A stretch of DNA of 64,000 nucleotides from Amycolatopsis sp. NBC_01488. Its GTDB lineage: Bacteria; Actinomycetota; Actinomycetes; Mycobacteriales; Pseudonocardiaceae. Under the pieces are notes generated by a model. It worked only from the letters and a program-made list of their open reading frames with translations, had not been told where the DNA came from and searched no databases. Both the position numbers and the translations under genes were made by a program. Each line of letters opens with the position of its first letter. Position 1 is the stretch's first letter. Shown piece after piece: positions 7,346-15,734 of the stretch. The stretch spans positions 6,048,501 through 6,112,500 of the forward strand of contig NZ_CP109434.1 of assembly GCF_036227105.1 (NCBI RefSeq). The letters are read 5' to 3'.

Positions 7346-8895
7346 TAGTACTTTGTTAGGTTTGGTGATGCTTGTTGCGGTGTAACGGTTTCACCGTTTG
7401 GTGGCAGGTCAGGCATGCGCCGGTCCAGGTCGCGAGGAGCCGTTGCAGCTCGCGGATGGCTGTGTAGAGGGTCAGGCCGGCGCAGCCGCTTTTGGGTCGC
7501 CTCGCAGCAGGGTGAGGAACAGGTGTGCGGCAGTGACCAGGGTGACGTGGCGATGCCAGCCTTGCCAGGAACGGCCCTCGAAGTGGTCCAGGCCCAGGCC
7601 GGTTTTGAGTTCGCGGTAGTCGTGCTCGATCCGCCAGCGGATCTTGGCGTAGCGGACGAGATCGGCGGCAGATGTGGTGGCGGGAAGACTGGACAGCCAG
7701 TAGGTGACCGGTTCGGGCTCGTCGTCGGGCCACTCGGCGATCAGCCACCGCTCGGGCAGGGCGCCGTCTTCGGCGCCGCGGGGGACGCGGTGCCCGGCGG
7801 GCCGGACCCGCAGGAACACGAACCGGGAGCTCAGGGCGCCTTTGCTGCCTTCGCGCCAGGTGATGGTGAGCGCGGCCTCACGGCCGGCGGCGGCCACGTG
7901 CCGGGCCAGGCTGAGCGGTTCGTCGGTATAGACGGGCGTGGCGGCCGGTGGCCGGCCGCATCGGCCCGTGCCGGACCATTCCCGCGGGACGGGGGCCGCC
8001 TCGCTGGTGTGGGCCAGGGCCTCGCTTTTGAGTTGCACGTTGTAGGCGATGTTCCGCTCGTCGAGCGCGGCCCGGAACTGGCTGTTGTCGCCGTAGCCGG
8101 CGTCGGCGACCAGCACCGGTGGCCGCAGCCCGTGTTCGGCGAGTTCGTCCAGCATCTCGACGGCCAGCATCCACTTCGGACGGTGGCCTTCGTTCTCGGG
8201 TATGCCGCACCGGTTCCGGCGCGCCCTGGCGGCCTCGGTGACCGCCTCCACGTCCACCTCGGTCCCGGCGCTAACCTGCTCGCCTGCCGGCGCGGCTCGT
8301 GGTGCGTTCCTCAGCGTCTTGCGACGGTTGGCTTTGGCTGCCTTGACCGCCGCCGGGCCTGCTTTGGTGGTGTCCCATGACTCCGGCAGGAACAGCCGCC
8401 AGCCCAGCGGGCAGGAGGCGGTATCGGTGACCGCGTGCACACTGACCCCGATCTGGCAGTTGGCGACTTTGCCCAAGGTCCCGGAGTACTGCCGGGCCAC
8501 GCCCGGTGAACTCGTGCCGTCCTTGGGGAAGCCGCTGTCGTCGACCGCCCAGGCGACCGGATCGACAGCCTCCACCGCTCGCTGGGCCAGCCGTGCTCGC
8601 ACCGTGTCGGTGTCCCAGGTCGAGGTGGTCAGGAACTGTTGCAGTCCTTGATGATCCACTCCCAGGCGTTCCGCCATCGGCTGCATCGACTTACGTCGCC
8701 CGTCCAGCAACAGTCCCCGCAGATACGTCTCGCCCTTGGCCCGCTGATCCGACCGGGCCAAGGGAGCGAACACCTCCGCCGCGAAGGCCTCAAGACGTTG
8801 CCGGACATGGACAAGCTCGTCGGGAGTCACCGGGGCATGAAATCATCCAGCCTGCTTCACGTCCCCACGACACGCCAAGACCTAACAAAGTACTA
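7346..8895. mobile_element. IS701-family insertion sequence, complete
   Basis: 1550 bp. Perfect 16-bp terminal inverted repeats TAGTACTTTGTTAGGT lie at 7346-7361 and, inverted, at 8880-8895. The 4-bp sequence CTAG flanks both ends (7342-7345 and 8896-8899) as target duplication; 4-bp YTAR targets are known for this family. One transposase gene on the minus strand fills it. The CTAG copies carry the stop codons of the two flanking convergent genes, so neither gene is damaged. Confidence 0.92.
7472..8830 (-). CDS. IS701-family DDE transposase
   Basis: 452 residues with a GTG start at 8830. The N-terminus FAPLARSDQRAKGETYLRGL is characteristic of IS701 transposases (transposase_IS701/DDE_5). 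WAVDDSGFPKDG carries the first catalytic aspartate, PPVLVADAGYGDN the second, and RWRIEHDYRELKTGLGL the region of the catalytic glutamate near the C-terminus. No stop or frameshift is seen, so the element may be active. It is oriented against the GH127 gene and with the methyltransferase gene. Its G/C content resembles that of the host, suggesting an element well adapted to actinomycetes. Confidence 0.9.
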   Translation of the reverse strand: MTPDELVHVRQRLEAFAAEVFAPLARSDQRAKGETYLRGLLLDGRRKSMQPMAERLGVDHQGLQQFLTTSTWDTDTVRARLAQRAVEAVDPVAWAVDDSGFPKDGTSSPGVARQYSGTLGKVANCQIGVSVHAVTDTASCPLGWRLFLPESWDTTKAGPAAVKAAKANRRKTLRNAPRAAPAGEQVSAGTEVDVEAVTEAARARRNRCGIPENEGHRPKWMLAVEMLDELAEHGLRPPVLVADAGYGDNSQFRAALDERNIAYNVQLKSEALAHTSEAAPVPREWSGTGRCGRPPAATPVYTDEPLSLARHVAAAGREAALTITWREGSKGALSSRFVFLRVRPAGHRVPRGAEDGALPERWLIAEWPDDEPEPVTYWLSSLPATTSAADLVRYAKIRWRIEHDYRELKTGLGLDHFEGRSWQGWHRHVTLVTAAHLFLTLLRGDPKAAAPA

Positions 8896-9741
8896 CTAGC
8901 GCTTGACGCCGACGATCCCGGCCACGCACTTCGCCGAATTCGACAGGGGCGTGAGCCGGGGACCGTCCGGCCACCACTCGTCGCACACCGCCAGGCCGGG
9001 CGCGGACGTCGCGTTCGGCGGCAGGAACTCCAGTCCCGGCAGCATGGCTTCGATCTCCACGCGGGTGCGGAACCGGCCGGCGCCCAGCGGGCCCTGGACC
9101 AGGATCTGCTCGATGCGCTTGGCGATCGCGGTCAGCTCCGGCACCTCGGGGTCGAAGAAGTGCGACAGCACCACGTACGAACCCGGGGCCAGCGCGTCGA
9201 TGTACTCGCGCATGACGTCGACCGCGCCGTCGCCCTCGAAGTGGTGCATCGTGCCGACGTGCAGCAGCGCGACCGGCTCCGAGAAGTCGATGTGGCCGCG
9301 CACCTCGTCGTTGCCGAGCACCGCTTCCGGCTGGAAGATGTCCGCTTCGACCATGTGCGTGAAGTCGTTCTCCACGAGCAGCGCGCGGCCGTGCGCGAGG
9401 ACCACCGGGTCGTTGTCGACGTAGACGACGGTGTGGTCCTTGTCGATGCGCTGGACGATCTGGTGCGTGTTCTCCGCCGTCGGCAGCCCGGACCCGCAGT
9501 CGAGGAACTGCCGGATCTTGGTCTGGCTCGCCAGCATCCGCAGCGCGCGGTTGTGGAATCCGCGGTTGCCGCGGGCGATGTCGACCGCCTCCGGCACGGC
9601 CGCGCGGATCTTCTCCATCACGACGCGGTCGACTTCGTAGTAGTTGTTGCCGCCGAGGAAGCCGTCGTAGATCCGCGCGATGCTCGGCCGGTCGGGGTCG
9701 ACTCCCACCGGCTTCTGGCTCGGGGACAGCGTCTCGGACAT
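8896..9741 (-). CDS. SAM-dependent methyltransferase of the DUF574 (PF04672) family
   Basis: 281 residues from the ATG at 9741, with GAGGT 7 nt upstream; an in-frame ATG at 9780 is less likely because it lacks a ribosome site. The N-terminal PSIARIYDGFLGGNNYYEVD motif and FLDCGSGLPTAENTH (SAM-binding glycine loop), then VVYVDNDPVVL (acidic ribose contact), define the actinomycete S-adenosylmethionine methyltransferase family PF04672. Targets in this family are mostly unknown. The stop codon TAG is supplied by the CTAG at 8896-8899, which is one copy of the IS701 target duplication. Before insertion this gene and the GH127 gene overlapped tail to tail by these 4 bases. Confidence 0.88.
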   Translation of the reverse strand: MSETLSPSQKPVGVDPDRPSIARIYDGFLGGNNYYEVDRVVMEKIRAAVPEAVDIARGNRGFHNRALRMLASQTKIRQFLDCGSGLPTAENTHQIVQRIDKDHTVVYVDNDPVVLAHGRALLVENDFTHMVEADIFQPEAVLGNDEVRGHIDFSEPVALLHVGTMHHFEGDGAVDVMREYIDALAPGSYVVLSHFFDPEVPELTAIAKRIEQILVQGPLGAGRFRTRVEIEAMLPGLEFLPPNATSAPGLAVCDEWWPDGPRLTPLSNSAKCVAGIVGVKR

Positions 9742-9818
9742 GGCGACCTCGCAGGACTTCGGCGGGAAGCGGTGCGCCACCCAGCGTAGTAGTCCGCGTC
9801 CGCGCGGTGAACGCGAGG

Positions 9819-10013
9819 TCAGCCGCTGGGACGAAGTCGCTGGTCAGGGATGTCGTCGCGGGCGCGCTCGGCGCGTTCGCGGCGCAGCCGGGCGAGGTGC
9901 TGCTCGATCCGCCGGTCGAGGTCGCGTGCGGCCTCGGACAGTTCCGTCAGGTCGCGACGGGACGCCGGGTGGCCGACGGCCCCCGTGTCCACTTCGTCCC
10001 CTGCCCTGTCCAC
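9819..10013 (-). CDS. Small charged hypothetical protein
   Basis: 64 residues from the GTG at 10013, placed 7 nt after GGGAGGT; the in-frame GTG at 10022 overlaps that ribosome site and is therefore less likely. The middle is a strongly charged helix (LSEAARDLDRRIEQHLARL then RRERAERARDD) with coiled-coil spacing. I recognise no family. It lies upstream of and in the same direction as the methyltransferase gene, so it could be co-transcribed. Coding is likely but not certain. Confidence 0.45.
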   Translation of the reverse strand: MDRAGDEVDTGAVGHPASRRDLTELSEAARDLDRRIEQHLARLRRERAERARDDIPDQRLRPSG

Positions 10014-10211
10014 TGCCGGCACCTCCCGGGTCGGATCGGCTCTGACTGCGTCAAAGCGTTACTGCCCCAAGCGGCCTACGCCAAAACAACCGGAGCACTG
10101 AGCCCGGCAAGCCGGGTGCCGCCGTCCGGTGGATCGGGCGCGAAATCCCTGGTGCCAATTTTGACCAAGTGGTAGAAATTCAGCGGAACCCCATGACTCC
10201 AGGAGCCGGTG

Positions 10212-10946
10212 ATGAGCGAGCTTTCCGTGCAGCTGTACTCGGTCCGCGACGCCTTCGCGGCCGACCCCGACGGCACCCTGCGGCGGCTCGCCGCGATCGG
10301 CTTCACGCGGGTCGAGCCGTACGGCGTCGTCGAAAACGTCGAAGCGCTGCGGGCCGGCCTGCCGTCGAACGGGCTGACCGCCCCGACCGCGCACGCCCGC
10401 CTGATCGGCGCCGACCAGGCGGCCGTCTTCGCCGCCGCGGCCGAGCTGGGCATCGGCCTGGTCATCGACCCGCTCGTCAAGCCGGAGCAGTGGCAGGACC
10501 CGGCCGACATCGCGGCCACGGCGGACGCGCTCAACGCCGCCGCCAAGGTCGCGGCCGAGCACGGTGTCGGAGTCGGCTACCACAACCACTGGTGGGAGCT
10601 GGAATCGCGGATCGACGGCCGCAGCGCCTTCGAGGTGTTCGCCGACCAGCTCGACCCGGCCGTCGCGCTGGAGGTCGACACGTACTGGGCGACCGCGGGC
10701 GGCGAGGACGCGCCCGCGCTGCTGCGCCGGCTCGGCGACCGCGTCCGCGCGATCCACGTCAAGGACGGCGGCCTGGCCACCGACGCCACCGGCCAGGTGC
10801 CCGCCGGGCAGGGCCGGGTGCCGGTCGCCGACGTGCTGGCCGCCGCGCCGGACGCGCTGCGCGTGGTCGAGTTCGACGCCTACGACGGTGACCTCTTCGA
10901 GGCCATCGCCGCCGGCCACGCCTACCTGACCGGCGCCGGCCGGTGA
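10212..10946 (+). CDS. Sugar phosphate isomerase/epimerase family protein (TIM barrel)
   Basis: 244 residues. ATG at 10212 with AGGAG at 10201-10205. The features are those of the AP-endonuclease-2/xylose isomerase-like TIM barrel: SVQLYSVRD at strand 1, IGFTRVEPYGVVENVE at strand 2, VGYHNHWWE (metal ligand His and Glu), LEVDTYWATAGGED and IHVKDG near the end. Enzymes of this type isomerise or epimerise sugars and inositol derivatives. The stop overlaps the next gene's GTG as GTGA, so it forms a coupled pair with a Gfo/Idh/MocA dehydrogenase, a frequent combination in inositol or rare sugar catabolism. The exact sugar is not determinable. Confidence 0.88.
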   Translation: MSELSVQLYSVRDAFAADPDGTLRRLAAIGFTRVEPYGVVENVEALRAGLPSNGLTAPTAHARLIGADQAAVFAAAAELGIGLVIDPLVKPEQWQDPADIAATADALNAAAKVAAEHGVGVGYHNHWWELESRIDGRSAFEVFADQLDPAVALEVDTYWATAGGEDAPALLRRLGDRVRAIHVKDGGLATDATGQVPAGQGRVPVADVLAAAPDALRVVEFDAYDGDLFEAIAAGHAYLTGAGR

Positions 10947-12046
10947 CCGGCGGCCCGGTCGGCGTCGGGATCGTCGGCGCCGGCGTCATCTGCGGCACCT
11001 ACCTCGAGAACCTGACGAGCTTCCCGGACGTCCGCGTGCTGCGGATCGCCGACCTCGACGTCGACCGTGCCGCGGCCCGCGCGGCCGAGCACGGCGTGCC
11101 GCGCTCGGGCACGGTGGCCGAGCTGCTCGACGACGCGGAAGTCGAGATCGTCGTCAACCTGACCATCCCGGCTTCGCACGTCGACGTGGGGCTCGCCGCC
11201 CTCGAAGCGGGCAAGCACGTCTGGGCCGAGAAGCCCCTCGCCCTGGACCGCCAGACCGGCCGCAAGCTCCTCGATCGCGCACAGGAGAAGAACCTGCGCG
11301 TGGCCAGCGCGCCCGACACCGTCCTCGGCGCCGGGCTGCAGACCGCCCGCCAGGCCATCGACGCGGGCCGGATCGGCCGGCCCCTGACCGCGTTGGCCCT
11401 CTTCCAGGTGCCCGGGCCGGAGAGCTGGCACCCGGCGCCGGAGTTCCTCTTCCAGGCCGGCGGCGGGCCGCTGCTCGACATGGGCCCGTACTACCTGACG
11501 ACGCTGGTGCACCTGCTCGGCCCGATTCAGCGCGTCACCGGCGCCGGTGGCCGGGCGCGCGACACGCGCGTCATCGGGTCCGGGCCGCGGGCCGGCACGG
11601 AGTTCCCGGTGACCGTGCCGACGACGGTCACCGCGCTCGTCGACTTCGAGGCGGGCGGCTCGGCCCAGCTCGTGCTGAGCTTCGACTCGGCGCTCAAGCG
11701 GACCGGATTCGTCGAGCTGACCGGCACGCTCGGCACCGCCGTGCTGCCGGATCCCAACCGCTTCGACGGCTCGACGGCGCTGCACCTGCCGGGGCACCCC
11801 GAACCGGAAGAGCTGACAGCGCAAGGACATGCGGCTTCGCGGGGCACCGGCGCCGTGGACCTCGCCCGGGCGATCCGCGCGGGCGTGCCGGAACGCGCGT
11901 CCGGCGAGCTGGCCTACCACGTGCTCGACGCGATGCTGGCGATCGACGAGTCCCTGACGCGCGGGCAGGGTGTCGAGGTCGCGAGCACCGTCGAGGTCCC
12001 GCCCGCGCTGCCGGCGGGCTGGGACCCGTACGCGAAGACCCTCTAG
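10943..12046 (+). CDS. Gfo/Idh/MocA family NAD(P)-dependent oxidoreductase
   Basis: 367 residues. N-terminal Rossmann fold with VGIVGAGVICGTYLEN; AEKPLALD is the conserved EKP catalytic lysine motif of the family. The C-terminal alpha/beta domain follows (LDMGPYYLTTLVHLLGP). Start GTG at 10943 overlaps the isomerase stop by 4 nt. It ends in TAG at 12044-12046, which shares CTAG with the stop of the convergent TetR gene. It likely oxidises a cyclic polyol or sugar handled by the upstream isomerase. Confidence 0.9.
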   Translation: MTGGPVGVGIVGAGVICGTYLENLTSFPDVRVLRIADLDVDRAAARAAEHGVPRSGTVAELLDDAEVEIVVNLTIPASHVDVGLAALEAGKHVWAEKPLALDRQTGRKLLDRAQEKNLRVASAPDTVLGAGLQTARQAIDAGRIGRPLTALALFQVPGPESWHPAPEFLFQAGGGPLLDMGPYYLTTLVHLLGPIQRVTGAGGRARDTRVIGSGPRAGTEFPVTVPTTVTALVDFEAGGSAQLVLSFDSALKRTGFVELTGTLGTAVLPDPNRFDGSTALHLPGHPEPEELTAQGHAASRGTGAVDLARAIRAGVPERASGELAYHVLDAMLAIDESLTRGQGVEVASTVEVPPALPAGWDPYAKTL

Positions 12047-12630
12047 AACGGGACGGTGAGCAGGTTCTGCAGGTAGAAGCGCAGCGATCCCACCAGGTCG
12101 ACGTCGCCGGGGACGGTCAGCCACTGCACCTGCAGGCCGTCCATCAGCGCGATGAACGTCAGCGTCGCCAGGCCGGGGTCGACGCCGTCCCGCAGCTCAC
12201 CGCGGGCGGCCAGAACCGCGAACGACTCGTGCACGCCGTCGCGCGCGGCCCGGTAGTGGCGCACGAAGTACTCGTGCGCCGGATGATCCGGGGAGACCGC
12301 CTCGGCGGCGAGCCGCGAGTAGAGGTCGACGATCCCGGGGTGGCGGACGTTGTGCTCGGCGAGCGCGACGAAGTGGCGCAGGACCTCGAGCCCGGGCGGC
12401 ACGGTCAGCTGCTCGCGCTCGGAGTCCTCGGCGTCGCGCCGTTCGAGCACGGCGGCGAGCAGGGCCTCCTTGGTGGGGAAGTAGTACAGCAGGCCGGCGT
12501 GCGAAATCCCGACGCGCTTGGCGATCTCCCGCAGCGACGAGCCGTGGTAGCCGAGCTCGCCGTACGCGGCGGCCGCCGCCGTGATGATGTCCTCGCGGCG
12601 GATCCGGCCCTTCAGGTAGCCCCCGGTCAC
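12043..12630 (-). CDS. TetR/AcrR family transcriptional regulator
   Basis: 195 residues. The N-terminal HTH reads REDIITAAAAAYGELGYHGS, LREIAKRVGISHAGLLYYF and PTKEALL, the classical TetR DNA-binding module. The C-terminal domain is a helical ligand pocket with no recognised signature. It is convergent with the Gfo/Idh/MocA gene and overlaps it by the four bases CTAG. It may control the sugar pair on the other strand or its own gene; the target cannot be read from the sequence. Confidence 0.9.
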   Translation of the reverse strand: MTGGYLKGRIRREDIITAAAAAYGELGYHGSSLREIAKRVGISHAGLLYYFPTKEALLAAVLERRDAEDSEREQLTVPPGLEVLRHFVALAEHNVRHPGIVDLYSRLAAEAVSPDHPAHEYFVRHYRAARDGVHESFAVLAARGELRDGVDPGLATLTFIALMDGLQVQWLTVPGDVDLVGSLRFYLQNLLTVPF

Positions 12631-12683
12631 GGGGTCGCGGTGATCTCGGCGGCGTGCACGGCCCCATCATGCCGCAGCGACTT

Positions 12684-12727
12684 TTCGCACAAGCGACGTG
12701 AGCGGACGAACAAATCGATTGTGCGAA
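12684..12727. promoter_or_regulatory. Inverted repeat TTCGCACAA / TTGTGCGAA between tetR and deoR
   Basis: TTCGCACAA (12684-12692) and TTGTGCGAA (12719-12727) are perfect inverted copies, 35 bp start to start. They sit 27 bp before the deoR GTG at 12754 and between two divergent regulator genes. DeoR proteins often bind spaced repeats of this size, so autoregulation of the deoR-MFS unit is likely; TetR binding is the alternative. Confidence 0.5.
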
Positions 12728-12753
12728 TGCTCGCGGCTTGCGAACATCGCCGA

Positions 12754-13531
12754 GTGAAGAGTGCGGAACGGCAACGGATCATCGTGGAGCGGCTGCGCGA
12801 CGCGGACCAGGTCGCCGTCGCGGACCTGGCCTCGGCGACGGGTGCGTCGGAGATGACCGTGCGCCGCGACCTCGACCACCTGGCCTCGCGCGGCGTGCTG
12901 CGGCGAGTGCACGGGGGAGCCGTCCCGGCGTCGCCGTCGGGGATCGAGCCGCCGTTCGCCGCGCGGGCGACGGCGGCCATCGAGACCAAGCGGGCCATCG
13001 CGGCCGCGGCCGCCGAATTTGATCCGCGACGGCGAAACGATCGTCCTGGACAGCGGCACCACGGCCCTGGAGCTGGCCCGGCTGCTGCGCGGGCGCCCGG
13101 TCACCGTCATGCCGCTGTCCCTGCACGCGGTCCGCGAGCTGGCCGACGACCCGGACGTCCGGCTGCTGCTGCCGGGCGGCGAGCCGCGGCCGGGGGAACT
13201 GTCCCTGGTCGGCCCGCTGGCGCTGGCGTCGCTGCGGGCGCTGCGGTTCGACGTCGCTGTGCTGAGCCCGTGCGCGTTCGGCCTCGACGCCGGGCTCACC
13301 GCGTTCGACCTGGGTGACGCCGAGGTCAAGCAGGCGGCCCTCGACGTCTCGGCCCGGGCGATCGTCCTAGCCGACGGCGCCAAGTGGGGCCGCGCCGCGC
13401 TCGCCCACGTCTGTCCCGCCGCGCGCGCGGACGTCCTGATCACCGACCCGGGCGCGCCCGAGGACCAGCGCGAGGCGCTGGCCGACCTCGGTGTGCTCGT
13501 GCACGTCGCCGTCCCCCTGGAGAGCCGATGA
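12754..13531 (+). pseudogene. DeoR/GlpR family regulator, split by a single-base frameshift
   Basis: Starts with GTG at 12754 (VKSAERQRIIVERL), with the DeoR HTH ASEMTVRRDLDHLASRGVLR and RVHGGAVP. The frame breaks near 13018: gaatttgatcc should read gaattgatcc, so there is one extra T. In the +1 frame the protein resumes with LIRDGETIVLDSGTTALELA, the sugar-phosphate sensor domain, and runs to 13531. Nothing else is damaged, so a sequencing error or a very recent mutation is likely. Its TGA overlaps the MFS start as ATGA, indicating co-translation when intact. The likely function is repression of the downstream transporter. Confidence 0.75.
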
Positions 13532-14718
13532 CGACCGCCCCGCCCCGCCCGCGTGCCGCCCGGTTCGCGACCTTCATGTTCTTCGGCCTCAACGGGTTCG
13601 CGATGGGCATGTGGGTGGTGCACATCCCGAACGTCGAGCGCGCGACCGGCATCTCGCACAGCACGCTGGGCGCGCTGCTGCTGGTGCTCGGCGGCGCGGC
13701 GTTCGCGGGCATGCAGATCTCCGGGCCGCTCGTCGACCGGCTCGGCCACCGTCGCTTGGTCCCCGCGGCGGGCGTGCTGCTCGGGCTTGCCTTGTGCGGC
13801 CCGGGATTCGCGAACTCGTGGTGGACGCTCGGGCTGACGCTCATCCTCTTCGGCTTCGGCAACGGCGCGATCGACGTCGGGATGAACTCCCACGCGGTGG
13901 TGGTCGAGCGAGCCTACCCGCGGCCGATCATGGCGGCGTTCCACGCGATGTGGTCGATCGGCGGCGCGTTCGCGGCGGTCATCGGCGCGGCGACGCTCGG
14001 CGCGGGCGTGCCGACCGGCGTCACGCTCACCTGCACCGGCGTGCTGTGCGTGGTGCTTTCCCTGGTGTCGGCGCGGTTCCTGATGGAGCCGTCCGACGCG
14101 CCCGCCGCGGCGGCTTCCGAGCCGTCACCGGTGGCGCGCCGTCGCACCCCGGGACGCGTGGTGTGGCTGCTCGGTCTGCTGGCGCTCGCGCTGATGCTGT
14201 CGGAGGGCGTCGCGAACGACTGGGCGGCGCTGCACATGGAGAAGGTCCTGGGCACCTCGGCCTCCACGGCCGCCTTGGCGTACGGCGCGTTCGCGGTGGC
14301 GATGACGACCGGCCGCTTCCTGACCGACCGCGTCGCGGCTTGGGCCGGCCCGGCGGCGATCGTCCGCTACGGTGCGACGCTGGCGGCGGTGGGCCTGACG
14401 ACGGCCGCGGCGGCGCCGTGGGTCCCGCTGTCGCTGGTGGGCTGGGCGCTGTTCGGCCTGGGGTTGTCCGGTGGCGTCCCGCAGCTGTTCACCGCGGCGG
14501 GCAACCTGGACACGCGGGCGTCGGGCGCGTTGATGGCCCGGGTGGTCGGGCTCGGCTACGTGGGCCTGCTGGCCGGACCCGCGCTGATCGGCGGGCTGAC
14601 GCGGTGGATGCCGTTGAACGTGACCTTCGCGGTGCCGGTGGTGCTGTGCGTGCTGGCGGCGGTGTTCGCGGGCGTGCTGAGCCCGAAGCCGGCCCCGGTG
14701 GAGGAACCCGTCGGCTGA
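13528..14718 (+). CDS. MFS transporter (YbjJ-like)
   Basis: 396 residues with about 12 hydrophobic segments. Features: MFFGLNGFAMGMWVVHIPN in helix 1, SGPLVDRLGHRRLVP as the MFS loop 2-3 motif, GNGAIDVGMNSHAVVVER, a central polar loop around residue 195-210, and a second half with TGRFLTDRVAAW. It resembles the YbjJ/fucose permease-like branch. ATG at 13528 overlaps the DeoR stop. The DeoR partner suggests a sugar or sugar-derivative substrate, either uptake or efflux; the sequence does not decide. Confidence 0.85.
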   Translation: MTTAPPRPRAARFATFMFFGLNGFAMGMWVVHIPNVERATGISHSTLGALLLVLGGAAFAGMQISGPLVDRLGHRRLVPAAGVLLGLALCGPGFANSWWTLGLTLILFGFGNGAIDVGMNSHAVVVERAYPRPIMAAFHAMWSIGGAFAAVIGAATLGAGVPTGVTLTCTGVLCVVLSLVSARFLMEPSDAPAAAASEPSPVARRRTPGRVVWLLGLLALALMLSEGVANDWAALHMEKVLGTSASTAALAYGAFAVAMTTGRFLTDRVAAWAGPAAIVRYGATLAAVGLTTAAAAPWVPLSLVGWALFGLGLSGGVPQLFTAAGNLDTRASGALMARVVGLGYVGLLAGPALIGGLTRWMPLNVTFAVPVVLCVLAAVFAGVLSPKPAPVEEPVG

Positions 14719-14752
14719 TCCCCGCCTTCACGGCGTTCGGGCTGCGCCGGAG

Positions 14753-15679
14753 TCAGTGCACGCGCTCGGCGGCCGGTTCGGTGTGGACCACCACCGCGGT
14801 CAGGTGGGGGACCACGTGCACGAGCCGGTGCTCCACCTCGTGCGCGAGCGTGTGGGCCTGCGTGACCGTCAGGTCCGCGGCGACCGTCACCGCCAGCTCG
14901 GCCCGCAGGTGGTGCCCGATCCATCGCATCCGGAGGTCACGGGCGCCGAGCACGCCGTCGACGTCGAGCGCGGTCCGCTCGGCCAGTTCGACCGACGCCG
15001 GGTCGACGGCGTCCAGCAGCCGCCGGAAAACCTCCTTCGCCGCGTCCCGGAGGACGAACACGATCGCGACGGTGATGCCGAGCCCGACGATCGGGTCCGC
15101 GGCGGGAAAGCCGAACGCGACCCCCGCCGCACCCGCGACGACGGCCAGCGAGGTGAAGCCGTCCGTGCGGGCGTGCACGCCGTCGGCGACCAGCGCGGCC
15201 GAGCCGATCTCGCGGCCGACCTTGATCCGGTACCGCGCGACGACCTCGTTCCCGGCGAAGCCGATCACCCCCGCCGCGGCGACCACCCACGGGTGCCCGA
15301 CCGGCTGGGGATCGACCAGCCGCCGGACGGACTCGTACCCGACGAGCACCGCCGAAGCCGCGACGACCAGCACGACGACCACCCCGGCGAGGTCCTCCGC
15401 GCGCCCGAGGCCGTAGGTGTAGCGCCGCGTCGCCGCCCGCCGGCCGAGCAGGAACGCGACGCCGAGCGGGACGGCGGTCAGCGCGTCGGCGAAGTTGTGG
15501 ATCGTGTCGCCGAGCAGCGCGACCGACCCGGTGACGAGCACGAGCACCAGCTGCGCGACCGCGGTCACGAACAGCGCGGCGAACGACCACGTCAGCGTGC
15601 GCAGGCCGCGCGAGCTGGATTCGAGCGCGTGGTCGACGCGGTCGGCGGAGTCGTGGCTGTGCCCGTGTCCGTGTCCCAT
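14753..15679 (-). CDS. Cation diffusion facilitator (zinc-type CDF) exporter
   Basis: 308 residues starting at the ATG 15679 with the metal-collecting N-terminus MGHGHGHSHD. Six membrane helices are visible. The transport-site motifs are LLGDTIHNFADAL (helix 2, H-x3-D) and LVADGVHARTDGF (helix 5), the arrangement typical of Zn/Cd CDF antiporters. A cytosolic C-terminal domain of about 90 residues follows, with further His residues. It is divergent from a zinc-sensor ArsR gene with a shared operator, so metal-induced export is the obvious role. A possible upstream GTG/ATG extension is ignored because it would overlap the operator. Confidence 0.9.
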   Translation of the reverse strand: MGHGHGHSHDSADRVDHALESSSRGLRTLTWSFAALFVTAVAQLVLVLVTGSVALLGDTIHNFADALTAVPLGVAFLLGRRAATRRYTYGLGRAEDLAGVVVVLVVAASAVLVGYESVRRLVDPQPVGHPWVVAAAGVIGFAGNEVVARYRIKVGREIGSAALVADGVHARTDGFTSLAVVAGAAGVAFGFPAADPIVGLGITVAIVFVLRDAAKEVFRRLLDAVDPASVELAERTALDVDGVLGARDLRMRWIGHHLRAELAVTVAADLTVTQAHTLAHEVEHRLVHVVPHLTAVVVHTEPAAERVH

Positions 15680-15691
15680 GGTCGTGAGTCT

Positions 15692-15711
15692 ATCTGCGCA
15701 CACACGCAGAT
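15692..15711. promoter_or_regulatory. ArsR/CDF shared operator ATCTGCG-N6-CGCAGAT
   Basis: Perfect inverted repeat with 7-bp arms (15692-15698 and 15705-15711) separated by CACACA. It lies in the 55-bp gap between the divergent CDF and ArsR genes, 12 bp from the CDF ATG. Shape and A+T-rich outer ends fit SmtB/CzrA-type operators. Confidence 0.7.
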
Positions 15712-15734
15712 ACGCAAGTAGTAGGGTTCAGGGC

